DNA of 64,000 nucleotides from Flavobacteriales bacterium (GTDB taxonomy: Bacteria > Bacteroidota > Bacteroidia > Flavobacteriales_D > Crocinitomicaceae). The stretch covers positions 1 through 64,000 of the forward strand of contig CANGJM010000013.1 of assembly GCA_947454525.1 (NCBI GenBank). Direction: 5' to 3'. The translations under genes were made by a program, and so were the position numbers. Positions 1-8,315 of this stretch are shown piece by piece (the stretch's first letter is position 1; the number at the start of each line of letters is the position of its first letter). The notes beneath the pieces are model-generated. The model was given only the letters and a program-made list of their open reading frames with translations, was not told where the DNA came from and made no database searches.

Positions 1-1130
1 CGATTGCCCCACATCGTTTGGTTGGACATCAAGCAGATTACATGCCAATGGCTTATTATGGAAACTATTCTGCATCGAGTAAGCAAAATGCATCGATTAG
101 CTTCTTGCCAAGTGTGAACATTGTTATTACATCTGATAAGAGCAAATGGACACGTGTTCCAGTCATTGAACTTGGACGCAACGCAGGACTGAATATCGGC
201 GGATGTGCTCCAGGAGCAATGCGTAAGAGTCCAAGTGTGGACAAAAACGGTAATCCGGACGGAACAGGAACAACAGGAATGGGTTGGTTCCCAGGATATG
301 CGATTGACATCGAATCAGGTGCACGTTTGTACATGGCCTTTGGTGAGAACTCGTTCTTAGGTGGAGAAAACGGAGCGGACATGATTTGGAATCCAACAGA
401 CCGAATGGTGAGTAACGTTGGAACACCATTGATGGGAGGAATGCATCCAGTGTATGTATTCAGCTACAAACAGAAAACCATCAACGGATTTAGCAATGGA
501 TTTGATTTCCCTGCATATGTTCCATCTGAAGGAGAACTTACAAGCACAAACTTCTTGTACAACAAGTGGTTGGCTGTAGAAGGAAATGACAACACGGCAA
601 AACGTGAAATGTACGGAAGTTTAACTTGGGTATCTTACCCAATGTTACGTTTCGGACAAACCTTGATGTCAACAGATGTGACCATCAAATTGCGCATCAA
701 CAAGGAATACAAAAACTTTGTTGGCTCTGGAGAAAACGGTGGAAAACCAATGTATGGATGGTCCATGGATGACATCGCAACGAAAGTTGGTTCACAAGAC
801 CAATTGAAAGAAGCATTGGCGATGATTAATGTCGTTCCGAATCCTTACTATGCGTTCTCTGAGTATGAGCGCACAAGAATTGAAACGAAAGTGAAAATCA
901 CGAATCTTCCAGAAAGATGTACGGTAAGTATTTACACTGTGAGTGGTAAATTGGTTCGTACCTTCAAAAAAGACAGTCCGGTGACTTCATTGGATTGGGA
1001 TTTAACGAATGCGAAAGCGATTCCAGTTGCAGGTGGTGTTTATTTAATCCATGTCGAAGTACCAGGTGTTGGAGAACGAGTACTTAAGTTCTTCGGTGGT
1101 ATGCGTCAAGTGGATTTACAAGGTATTTAA
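1..1130 (+). CDS. C-terminal part of a large secreted protein, probably T9SS cargo (partial, 5' end outside window)
   Basis: The frame is open from base 3, so only the end of the gene is seen (about 376 residues). The visible part contains no catalytic motif that I recognise. The last ~95 residues, from the VVPNPY segment onward, form a beta-rich module with VSIYTVSGKLVRTF and GGVYLIHVEV segments, which resembles T9SS type A sorting domains and FlgD-like Ig domains that close with GxYxxxxxxxG. This suggests export through the outer membrane by type IX secretion. The gene lies 20 bp upstream of a PorV/PorQ-family gene on the same strand, so the two are probably cotranscribed and the neighbour may help its export or surface attachment. 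The module does not end in the usual short basic tail but continues to VDLQGI. Confidence 0.7.
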   Translation, partial: IAPHRLVGHQADYMPMAYYGNYSASSKQNASISFLPSVNIVITSDKSKWTRVPVIELGRNAGLNIGGCAPGAMRKSPSVDKNGNPDGTGTTGMGWFPGYAIDIESGARLYMAFGENSFLGGENGADMIWNPTDRMVSNVGTPLMGGMHPVYVFSYKQKTINGFSNGFDFPAYVPSEGELTSTNFLYNKWLAVEGNDNTAKREMYGSLTWVSYPMLRFGQTLMSTDVTIKLRINKEYKNFVGSGENGGKPMYGWSMDDIATKVGSQDQLKEALAMINVVPNPYYAFSEYERTRIETKVKITNLPERCTVSIYTVSGKLVRTFKKDSPVTSLDWDLTNAKAIPVAGGVYLIHVEVPGVGERVLKFFGGMRQVDLQGI

Positions 1131-1150
1131 TAAGCTTTTATTACAACAAG

Positions 1151-2206
1151 ATGAAAATGGATGTAAAAAAAATAGTACTAGGAATTTGTATCGGAAGTTC
1201 GTTTCTTTTGAATGCAGGAAATGAAGACCGTGTTGGTTCTGCCGGGGCATCTCACTTATTAGTGAATCCTTGGTCTCGCAGTGCAGGTTTTGCTGATGCT
1301 GGAATTGCCAATACAAATGGCTTGGAGGCAACATTTACGAATATTGCCGGATTGGCATTCACTGAAAAAACGCAGATTAAGTTCAACTATTCGAATTGGA
1401 TGGGAACAGCTTCAATTGGTTTCAACTCAGCAGGTATCGCACAACGAATTTCAGATTCTGAAGTTTTTTCAATTAGTGTTCAATCCATGAATTTTGGAGA
1501 TATTCCAATTACGACGGTTGCGAATCCTGAAGGAAATATTGGTTTCTTCTCTCCTCGTGCGAATATCTTCAATGTCGGTTATGCGAAGGAATTTTCTTCG
1601 AGCATATATGGAGGAATCAACTTTAAAGTTGTTTCTGAAAGTATTTCCAATTTGAAATCGAATGGAATAGCGATTGATGCGGGTATTCGTTATGTATCAG
1701 GAGAACAAGATCAAATTAAGTTTGGTATTACCTTGAAAAACATCGGACCAGTAATGCGTTTCAGAGGAGATGGTTTAGCTCAGCAAGCAACTTATGTTTC
1801 TAGTGGATACATCGCTTCTCTTGAAGAGCGTTCAGCTACGTATGAGTTACCGTCATTATTAGGTATAGGTGGTTCTTATGACGTAATCTTTAACGAAAGC
1901 AATAAATTAGTGATTGCAGCAGCGTTTACGGCGAATTCATTTATGAAAGATCAATTCAGACTAGGTTTGGATTACGGAATCTCAAATGAAAACATGGCTT
2001 TCAATTTCCGCGCAGGATATTGCTATGAGTCTGGAATATTTAATGCTGACAACCGTTCGAATGCATTGGTTGGTCCAACTGCAGGATTTTCAATTGATGC
2101 GTTAGTAGGAAAAAATAAAAGTGCATTAGGTTTTGAATACACAACGCGTTTTGCGGGTGTTTTCGGAATTATTCATACTGTAGGAGCTACGATTAGTTTA
2201 AAATAA
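1151..2206 (+). CDS. PorV/PorQ family outer-membrane barrel protein
   Basis: This 351-residue protein has a short signal sequence, then GSAGASHLLVNPWSRSAGFADA, the N-terminal pattern of the PorV/PorQ (DUF3308) family, in which a conserved small-residue segment precedes a FadL-like 14-strand barrel. The rest is alternating beta segments (GGINFKVVSESISNL, IKFGITLKNIGP, FRLGLDYGIS, NFRAGYCYESG) and the chain ends in an amphipathic strand. In the characterised family PorV collects secreted cargo at the T9SS outer-membrane machinery and PorQ works in cargo attachment. Which of these roles applies cannot be read from sequence. Its position just after a probable T9SS cargo gene fits a cargo-specific helper. 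A hairpin follows at 2229. Confidence 0.85.
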   Translation: MKMDVKKIVLGICIGSSFLLNAGNEDRVGSAGASHLLVNPWSRSAGFADAGIANTNGLEATFTNIAGLAFTEKTQIKFNYSNWMGTASIGFNSAGIAQRISDSEVFSISVQSMNFGDIPITTVANPEGNIGFFSPRANIFNVGYAKEFSSSIYGGINFKVVSESISNLKSNGIAIDAGIRYVSGEQDQIKFGITLKNIGPVMRFRGDGLAQQATYVSSGYIASLEERSATYELPSLLGIGGSYDVIFNESNKLVIAAAFTANSFMKDQFRLGLDYGISNENMAFNFRAGYCYESGIFNADNRSNALVGPTAGFSIDALVGKNKSALGFEYTTRFAGVFGIIHTVGATISLK

Positions 2207-2212
2207 TTTACT

Positions 2213-2220
2213 TACTTTTG
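2213..2220 (+). promoter_or_regulatory. -7 promoter element for greA
   Basis: TACTTTTG matches the Bacteroidota -7 consensus TAnnTTTG. It starts 7 bases after the porV-like stop codon and lies 54 nt before the greA start. No good TTTG is present 17-23 nt upstream, so support is the -7 box and its position only. Confidence 0.5.
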
Positions 2221-2228
2221 TAAACGTT

Positions 2229-2253
2229 CAAGAGAGTCCAATGGGCTCTCTTG
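2229..2253 (+). terminator. Hairpin between porV-like gene and greA (terminator or leader structure)
   Basis: CAAGAGAG pairs with CTCTCTTG, and the stem extends inward by one G-T wobble and two C-G pairs around a 3-nt AAT loop (11 pairs). It is followed by TTGCGTTT, not a clean T-run. It could terminate the upstream gene. However, the greA -7 box lies before it, so it would also be in the greA leader. Confidence 0.5.
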
Positions 2254-2274
2254 TTGCGTTTAATACTTTATCAC

Positions 2275-2748
2275 ATGTCACAATTAAATTACTATACTCC
2301 AGAAGGATTGCAAAAACTAAAGGACGAACTTTATCAGTTGAAAACGGTTCAGCGTCCTGCTATTTCTGAACAAATCGCGGAAGCGAGAGACAAGGGAGAT
2401 TTATCGGAGAATGCGGAATACGATGCTGCAAAGGAAGCACAGGGTATTCTTGAAATGAAGATTTCAAAAATGGAAACGATTATCTCTAATGCGCGTTTGA
2501 TCGACGAAACGCATATGGATAATAGCAAGGTGTTTATCTTATCAAAAGTGTTGATTAAAAATCAAACGAACGGTATGGAAATAGAATACACTCTGGTTGC
2601 TGAAAATGAAGCGGACATCAAATTGCGTAAGATCTCAATTGAATCACCGATTGGAAAAGGACTGCTAGGTAAAAAAGTTGGTGAAATTGCCGAGATACAA
2701 ACGCCTGGTGGAACAATGAATTTTGAAGTAATTTCAATTTCGCGTTAA
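2275..2748 (+). CDS. greA: Transcription elongation factor GreA
   Basis: At 157 residues this matches the family's usual length. The N-terminal coiled coil carries the diagnostic GDLSENAEYDAAKEAQ segment (about residues 40-55), whose acidic tip enters the RNA polymerase secondary channel. The C-terminal FKBP-like half includes SPIGKGLLGKKVGE. GreA stimulates cleavage of the nascent RNA in backtracked polymerase. An in-frame TTG 24 bases earlier would add eight residues not typical of the family, so I take the ATG at 2275. The stop codon overlaps the ATG of the HIT gene (TAATG), indicating translational coupling. Confidence 0.96.
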   Translation: MSQLNYYTPEGLQKLKDELYQLKTVQRPAISEQIAEARDKGDLSENAEYDAAKEAQGILEMKISKMETIISNARLIDETHMDNSKVFILSKVLIKNQTNGMEIEYTLVAENEADIKLRKISIESPIGKGLLGKKVGEIAEIQTPGGTMNFEVISISR

Positions 2749-3137
2749 TGGCTTCTATTTTCACACGAATTGTTCAAGGCGAAATCCCTTGTTATAAAAT
2801 TGCTGAAAACGAGAATTTCTTGGCTTTTTTGGATGTAAATCCACTTGTGAAAGGACATACCCTAGTTATTCCGAAACAAGAGCAAGATTACTTGTTTGAT
2901 TTGGAGGATGACTCATTTGTTGGCCTACACTTGTTTGCAAAAGATGTTGCAGTACAATTAAAGAAACACATAGCGTGTAAACGAATCGGTGTTGCTGTAA
3001 TCGGACTAGAGGTTCCACATGCACACATTCACCTCATTCCATTGAATGAAATGGATGACATGAATTTTAATCGCAAGAAACTATCGTTAAGTCCCGAAGA
3101 ATTAACAACAATAGCGGACGAGTTGAAGATGTTCTAA
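2748..3137 (+). CDS. HIT family nucleotide-binding protein (HINT-like)
   Basis: This is a small cytosolic protein (129 residues) with the histidine triad motif HAHIHLIP near residues 89-96, where the middle histidine is the nucleophile for hydrolysis of nucleoside phosphoramidates or related phosphoanhydrides. Also typical are the N-terminal SIFTRIVQGEIPCYKI segment, found in HINT proteins, and the GHTLVIPK strand. It starts inside the greA stop codon, an arrangement common in this phylum. The physiological substrate cannot be deduced. Confidence 0.93.
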   Translation: MASIFTRIVQGEIPCYKIAENENFLAFLDVNPLVKGHTLVIPKQEQDYLFDLEDDSFVGLHLFAKDVAVQLKKHIACKRIGVAVIGLEVPHAHIHLIPLNEMDDMNFNRKKLSLSPEELTTIADELKMF

Positions 3138-3146
3138 TGCTGTACT

Positions 3147-4124
3147 ATGGGAAAATCAATCCTATTTTTTCTTTTTATTTTTATAAACTCGATCACTTGG
3201 TGTCAGCCAATGCGTGTGTTATTTGTAGGTAATAGTTACACACATTACAATAACATGCCGAAGTTATTCAAGGACATCGCAGGATCAAAGAATATCAATG
3301 TGGATGTTCACATGAGTGCGAAGTCAAGCCATACGTTTAAAATGCACAGTGAACGTCCGGATTTGTACCAAGACATTCAGCGTGAAAAATGGGACTATGT
3401 CATCTTACAAGGATTTAGCCGTGAATTGTCCACCGATATTGCAACGATAGACTCCATGGTTGTTCCTTACGTGAAACGAATTTCAGATAGCATTTACCAA
3501 CAGAATCCATGCGCCACGATTCTACTGTACGAAACGTGGGGCTATGAAAAGGGTTTTCCGGAAGATTCCGTGAACACGTCTTATCAGATCATGAGTGATC
3601 ACATTCACCAAGGGTATCTCTATTTGTCGAAGTTGTTTGATTTTCCAATAGTTCCTGTTGGAAAAGTGTGGGAAACGGTGAAAGAAAATAATGTGTCGAT
3701 TCCATTGTACCAAGAAGACTTACAGCATCCATCTAAATATGGCTCGTATTTGGCCGCTTGCAGCTTCTATGCGGCAATATTTAAGCAAAACCCAACAACT
3801 ACCTTCACGGACGGGTTAAGTCCCGAGAAAGCAAAATATATTCAAAACACATCTTTTACGATTGTTGATCAAAACATGACACGCTATTTGTTGAATCGAA
3901 ACGTTATCAATGTAAAGTCCACGAGTAAGGATGGAAAATATAAAGCGGATTGTTCAGCAAATTTCCCAAAAGCGAAAAGCATTGTTTGGAATTTTGGTGA
4001 CGGAAAAACATCGAATTTATTTCAAACACAACATGCTTATTCCAAACCGGGAACTTACACGATTACCATCACCATTCAAGATTCTTGTGGTGAACGAGTT
4101 CTCAAGAAAAAAGTCGTTTTCTAG
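3147..4124 (+). CDS. Secreted SGNH/GDSL-type hydrolase with C-terminal PKD domain
   Basis: A signal peptide (ending near WCQP) precedes an SGNH fold. Block I appears as LFVGNSYTHYNNMP around residue 27, with Ser as candidate nucleophile, and the catalytic Asp-His pair fits EDLQHPSKYG near residue 190. This variant of block I resembles DUF4886-type hydrolases. The last ~70 residues form a PKD module (IVWNFGDGKTS, YSKPGTYTITITI). The predicted role is hydrolysis of an ester in the envelope or outside the cell, with the PKD domain as spacer or adhesive unit; the substrate is unknown. There is no T9SS sorting tail. It starts 9 bp after the HIT gene, so it may be the end of the greA-HIT transcript. 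Confidence 0.82.
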   Translation: MGKSILFFLFIFINSITWCQPMRVLFVGNSYTHYNNMPKLFKDIAGSKNINVDVHMSAKSSHTFKMHSERPDLYQDIQREKWDYVILQGFSRELSTDIATIDSMVVPYVKRISDSIYQQNPCATILLYETWGYEKGFPEDSVNTSYQIMSDHIHQGYLYLSKLFDFPIVPVGKVWETVKENNVSIPLYQEDLQHPSKYGSYLAACSFYAAIFKQNPTTTFTDGLSPEKAKYIQNTSFTIVDQNMTRYLLNRNVINVKSTSKDGKYKADCSANFPKAKSIVWNFGDGKTSNLFQTQHAYSKPGTYTITITIQDSCGERVLKKKVVF

Positions 4125-4125
4125 C

Positions 4126-5244
4126 TTAATCGAAAAGAAAGAATAGTCGATTAGTCATTTTCTTTAATGGAATCAGAATAAAGCCTAAAGCAGCACGTAT
4201 CTGATCTAGAAAATAGGCGAAGACTACGAATGTCACAACAAACGCTAAGGTATACGGAACGATTTGATAGGCATTCAACCGTTCGTGAAAGTAATGGGTT
4301 AATCCTCTACCGGTCAAGCTTCCATAAAGGACAATCATATGTATGATGTAAATACTCAAGGTACTTTGACCGATTTTCAAAAACAAGTTGGATTTTTTGA
4401 TTTTCAACACATATGTTTCCAATGCTAAAAGAATACTGAGCACCATAAATACCATCCCCAGTTTTTCGAATAGCCAGTCCATACGGTATACATTTGTACC
4501 TTGAAGCATGGAAGTTTCACCAATCGCTAGCAAGAGCTTTTTACTAAAAACGTATAAAAAGAACCCTGTAAAAAATCCGCTCAAGATAAATGGCGGTGTT
4601 TTTACTTTTTCTTTTGCATTAAACAAAATAACGCCAATCATCGCCCCGAACATCGTATACCCCATGTGTGGAGTTAGCGGAAATAAGGAGTGCTTCCCGT
4701 GGAAAATGTTTTGGACAAAAGCAGGTGCTTGACTCGGCCAATAATGGCCTTCTGGTAAAAGTCCGAAATACAAGTAACTGATAAAAAGTAAACTTCCGGC
4801 TACCGCATAGTAGATCCATAGCGGAATGACTTTTATCAGACGTGAAATTCCATAAATGGAGATGATCGTTAAAATTCCAACGCCAATACATTGAAGCACA
4901 TGAAAGGCATAGTACTGCAACAAATATCCCCAAAAAAGTAGTTCTACAACACGTTTCAGTCCCTTTCTCACGCGCATATTTTTCCAAAATGCAGTTTGAT
5001 CATTTCCTAATAGCAAATAGGTAAATACAATGCCGGTAACGGTTAAAAATACTGGGGAGGTAAAACCTCTAATAAATTTCCAGTAGTAATAGATGGAATT
5101 AGACTCATCGCGTAAATCAAGTGCCAAGCTGTCATGAACAAAATGACCTTCAAGCATGAGCAGGATTGCAATGGAACGCGCTATATCAATAAAATACAGA
5201 CGCTGTTTAGTAGATTTATTTTCCGTAGTAATGGCTTGACTCAT
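4126..5244 (-). CDS. Multipass membrane acyltransferase (DUF1624/HGSNAT-like), copy B
   Basis: The 372 residues hold about ten hydrophobic segments. The opening YFIDIARSIAILLMLEGHFV and the FHVLQCIGVGIL segment are typical of the heparan-alpha-glucosaminide N-acetyltransferase-like (DUF1624) branch of the membrane acyltransferase superfamily, where a His near the first helix and the HVLQCIG helix line the acyl-CoA site. Predicted role: transfer of an acyl group from the cytoplasm to a sugar or lipid carrier at the inner membrane. It is a paralogue of the gene just upstream, with which it overlaps by 4 bp (ATGA), so the two are coupled. The acceptor cannot be named. It is the last gene of the PorP/SprF-OmpA operon. 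Confidence 0.85.
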   Translation of the reverse strand: MSQAITTENKSTKQRLYFIDIARSIAILLMLEGHFVHDSLALDLRDESNSIYYYWKFIRGFTSPVFLTVTGIVFTYLLLGNDQTAFWKNMRVRKGLKRVVELLFWGYLLQYYAFHVLQCIGVGILTIISIYGISRLIKVIPLWIYYAVAGSLLFISYLYFGLLPEGHYWPSQAPAFVQNIFHGKHSLFPLTPHMGYTMFGAMIGVILFNAKEKVKTPPFILSGFFTGFFLYVFSKKLLLAIGETSMLQGTNVYRMDWLFEKLGMVFMVLSILLALETYVLKIKKSNLFLKIGQSTLSIYIIHMIVLYGSLTGRGLTHYFHERLNAYQIVPYTLAFVVTFVVFAYFLDQIRAALGFILIPLKKMTNRLFFLFD

Positions 5245-6386
5245 GATCTTAATTTCGTGCGAAAGTTACGAAAGAATGCGCTAATGTTTGGTAAATACTT
5301 CACGAGTAAAGCAAAAAACACCAGGAATAGGACTGCTCCAACGAACGAACTGAATCCAGATAATCGTGCTTGTAAAAGATCTCTTAAACTATAACCGATG
5401 AACGCTCCATATAACAATATGGCGTGAGCAACATAAACAAAAAAGGTGTTCTGACCCATACCTAGGAAAAGCGGATTCTTTGCCGTTTCCCATTCTGCCA
5501 AAGGAATAAACAAGGTGAAAAGTAGGAATACAAATCCTAAGCGGTCAAAATACCATAAGTTTTGAGGATGACTTGCCTGCTGGAATTGAGGTGTATACCA
5601 TGAAAGAACTGTAAATACCCATCCCAAAGCAAAGCTCGCAATGGCGAAGATGATGGTGAATTTCATAAGTCGTTTTTTATCTTCGTGAAAAGAATACCGA
5701 GCGAGTAATGAACCAAAAGCGCCACCCATGAAAACAAATCCCATCCAAGGGAAAATGGAAAATTCTGTCTCTGGTCCTTGAATGATATTTTGAATCATTT
5801 CTGGAAAGTGTGGAGGTAAGTATCCTTCCGTTGAACGAATAAAGAAGGTACCGGTAAACATGACAATCCCAAGAAGTGCATACAACCAATGAAAGGAAAT
5901 CTTCAGTTTTAATCCTAGATAGGTAACGAAAATCAATACTAAAATGCTCAAGCCAATGCATTGAAGCACATGAAAGGTAAAGAAATGGGGATTGATGTTT
6001 CCATGTAAATAGTAGGAAATGTATTTGAAGTTGATTTGAATTAAATAGCCAATAAGCAACAACATCAAGCCACGCTTTAGTCCTTTTTTAACTCTTTTCA
6101 ATTGCCAAAAACGCAGGTCTTCACTTTTCCTTAGTTGTAAATGCAATAGGAAACTAAAAACAGTTCCTGAAATGGTAAAGAAGAGCGGAGCTGTTAATCC
6201 TCGCATAAATCCCCACGCATTAAAAAGGATGTTACTGGAGTGACCATCTTTGAATATCTCCGCCATGTAAAAGTCATAGTTCCCGTAACTCATGGAGATG
6301 AAATGACCTTGTAACATCATACAAATCGCCACACTTCTTCCGAAATCGATGAATTGAACCCTTGATTGTTGTCTAATTTCTTCCAC
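5241..6386 (-). CDS. Multipass membrane acyltransferase (DUF1624/HGSNAT-like), copy A
   Basis: This 381-residue protein follows the same plan as its neighbour: FIDFGRSVAICMMLQGHFISM at the N terminus, RVKKGLKRGLMLLLIGYLIQ, FTFHVLQCIGLSILVLI, and a late HPQNLWYFDRLGFVF helix. The shared order of motifs indicates an old tandem duplication. The best start is GTG at 6386, directly abutting the stop codon of the OmpA gene (6387). No earlier in-frame ATG exists, and the next ATG would remove part of the first helix. The linkage to T9SS-type envelope proteins suggests modification of an exported glycan or lipid, but that is inference. Confidence 0.85.
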   Translation of the reverse strand: MEEIRQQSRVQFIDFGRSVAICMMLQGHFISMSYGNYDFYMAEIFKDGHSSNILFNAWGFMRGLTAPLFFTISGTVFSFLLHLQLRKSEDLRFWQLKRVKKGLKRGLMLLLIGYLIQINFKYISYYLHGNINPHFFTFHVLQCIGLSILVLIFVTYLGLKLKISFHWLYALLGIVMFTGTFFIRSTEGYLPPHFPEMIQNIIQGPETEFSIFPWMGFVFMGGAFGSLLARYSFHEDKKRLMKFTIIFAIASFALGWVFTVLSWYTPQFQQASHPQNLWYFDRLGFVFLLFTLFIPLAEWETAKNPLFLGMGQNTFFVYVAHAILLYGAFIGYSLRDLLQARLSGFSSFVGAVLFLVFFALLVKYLPNISAFFRNFRTKLRS

Positions 6387-8315
6387 TTATTGTTCGATTA
6401 TTCGTAATTCAATAATTTCAATTCGACGTTCTTGCGAAGCGGCTTTTGAATACACGGAGTTCTTTTGATCGTAATAATCGTCACTCGTCTCTTTATTTGC
6501 TTGATATTCGCCCATAGGTACTTCAATGAATTCTAAATGGGGATGATCACCAAGCATATACGAACCGAAACGTCCTTGTTGGACTTCTTCGAAGTAGTTT
6601 TTTAACGATTGAATGCGTCGCTTCGTTAAATGTACATTGTAATCTGTCTTCGCCAATGGACTCGCGAATCCTCGTACCATTAATTGAACTTGGTTCCCTT
6701 TTTGAAGCTCTAGCCAAACTTGGTTGGTAAAACGTTCAAGGTCTTCTTTTCCCTTTTGTACTTCTTCGCTAAAAAATTGGTTTAATTCCCCGCTTGCTTT
6801 TTTTGCTTGAACGGAATCTCGCTGCAAGCCAACTTTCGTTTGGTATTCTTGGAACTTTCCGGCGTATTTCAGATAAGAGTCCGTGTAACTTAACTCGGTA
6901 AAATCAGAGGTCGTATTTGCATCAGGTTGATCATTTTCAAAGTAAAGTCTGATGGGTAATTTGACAATCTCAATCGTTGTTTGTTGCGCTTCAGTCAATT
7001 TCAGTTGTTTGCGTCTCGGTATTTCAGCAATATAAATGTCACTGCAACACGTAGGATTCTTTGCGTACAAACTACCTAGTCGATTGGACGAAACAAAAGT
7101 TGAATCGCCACTCTGAAAATAGTATTGATCGGCAGCCGGACTATTTAAGGGCAATCCCACATTGACAGGCGCTCCAAATTTCCCAGCTCTGTATTCGCTG
7201 TAAAACACATCCTGTCCTCCGAAGCCTTGGTGCCAACTCGATGAAAAGAACAAACGATTTTCTACGGTATCGTACCACGGACAAATGTCATTTTCAAGTG
7301 TATTTAATGAGGAAATATTGTTTACTGAAACAGGATTCCCTTCCTTGTCTAGTTGAGCAAACCAAAGGTCCATTCCACCTTTTGTTCCGGTTCGATTGGA
7401 AGAGAAAAACAGTACATCTTGACCATCCAATTTTGATAAATGCGGCATGCTGGTATTTACTCCAATTTCGTTTACTAGTGTATTCAAGGAATCGAGGGTT
7501 GTCCAATGTCCGTTCGCATCTTTTTTTCGGTACACAATGGCACAGGTATAATTAAAATCTTGATCGGTACAGACGCTGTAATAAATGCTTTGATCCTTCG
7601 AAAAGCTGCTATTACCGATGCTTCGTCCAGCTGGAATCAATTCGTTTAATTTTTTTGCCACACTGTCCTTATCTTGAAGCGACACTTCGTAAAGTGAGGT
7701 GTGGTAGCTCTTCGCGTACACTTCTTGTAATTCTTCATCAGTGGAATCTGCCTTAAGGGAAGAAAAATACAATTTTCCGTTTAGTACGGAATGTCCAAAT
7801 TCGGCATCGAACGAATTGATGTTTTCCGTCATTGGAGCAAGTTGAATTCCTAAATCAGGACCTAGCTTCCATTGTTTCATCGCCCAATTGGTCGATTCGA
7901 CTTCTTGCGCGGCCTTTTTATAACGAAAACTTGATTTGTCCTCCGCGAATAATTTTTTTGCGGTTTTAAAGTTTGCTAAAGCTTCTTTGTATTTCCCATT
8001 CTGCTTTTGCATCAAGGAAAAATACAGAATGGCATCCGGGAATCGTTCGGCATCTTCATCTTTGGAATAAACGATGGAATAGTATTTCTCTGCTTGAACA
8101 TAATCTTTGTACGCGCGATTCGTTTCGGCAATTTTCCATACCAATTCGATGTTTTCCGGGTCCAATTTTAAGGCTTGTTGGTAATAATCGAGTGCGTAGT
8201 AGTAGTCGCCTTTTTGATATTGTTGATCACCAAACGCCAATGCGTCTTTTAATTTGACTTGACCCAAACTAAAAAGCGGTATGAAGATAAGACCGATTAG
8301 ATAAAATCTGGACAT
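6387..8315 (-). CDS. TPR / PD40 beta-propeller / OmpA-family lipoprotein-like protein (PorE-like)
   Basis: The 642-residue protein has a signal peptide (1-18), TPR helices (about 22-135, AFGDQQYQKGDYYYALDYYQQALKLDPENIEL), a WD40-like/PD40 propeller (about 170-440, with repeated LFFSSNRTGTKGGMDLWFA and FFSSSWHQGFGGQDVFYSE blades), and a C-terminal OmpA-like domain (about 530-642, VQLMVRGFASPLAKTDYNVHLTKRRIQSLKNYF) that would bind peptidoglycan. This order matches PorE, which links the T9SS to the cell wall, and the many OmpA/PorP pairs of this phylum. The 5' end overlaps the PorP/SprF gene by 19 bp. The OmpA domain is divergent, so peptidoglycan binding is likely but not certain. No lipobox Cys is visible in the signal. 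Confidence 0.88.
   Translation of the reverse strand: MSRFYLIGLIFIPLFSLGQVKLKDALAFGDQQYQKGDYYYALDYYQQALKLDPENIELVWKIAETNRAYKDYVQAEKYYSIVYSKDEDAERFPDAILYFSLMQKQNGKYKEALANFKTAKKLFAEDKSSFRYKKAAQEVESTNWAMKQWKLGPDLGIQLAPMTENINSFDAEFGHSVLNGKLYFSSLKADSTDEELQEVYAKSYHTSLYEVSLQDKDSVAKKLNELIPAGRSIGNSSFSKDQSIYYSVCTDQDFNYTCAIVYRKKDANGHWTTLDSLNTLVNEIGVNTSMPHLSKLDGQDVLFFSSNRTGTKGGMDLWFAQLDKEGNPVSVNNISSLNTLENDICPWYDTVENRLFFSSSWHQGFGGQDVFYSEYRAGKFGAPVNVGLPLNSPAADQYYFQSGDSTFVSSNRLGSLYAKNPTCCSDIYIAEIPRRKQLKLTEAQQTTIEIVKLPIRLYFENDQPDANTTSDFTELSYTDSYLKYAGKFQEYQTKVGLQRDSVQAKKASGELNQFFSEEVQKGKEDLERFTNQVWLELQKGNQVQLMVRGFASPLAKTDYNVHLTKRRIQSLKNYFEEVQQGRFGSYMLGDHPHLEFIEVPMGEYQANKETSDDYYDQKNSVYSKAASQERRIEIIELRIIEQ

Noticed and set aside
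18..1130. TTG at 18 as the real start of the first gene
   Set aside because: The frame is open upstream to the window edge and the coding sense continues (IAPHR before it), so the gene is truncated rather than starting there.
4126..6386. Tandem acyltransferases as one gene broken by a frameshift
   Set aside because: Each has a complete N terminus with the same opening motif, a full set of membrane helices and its own stop, so they are two paralogues.
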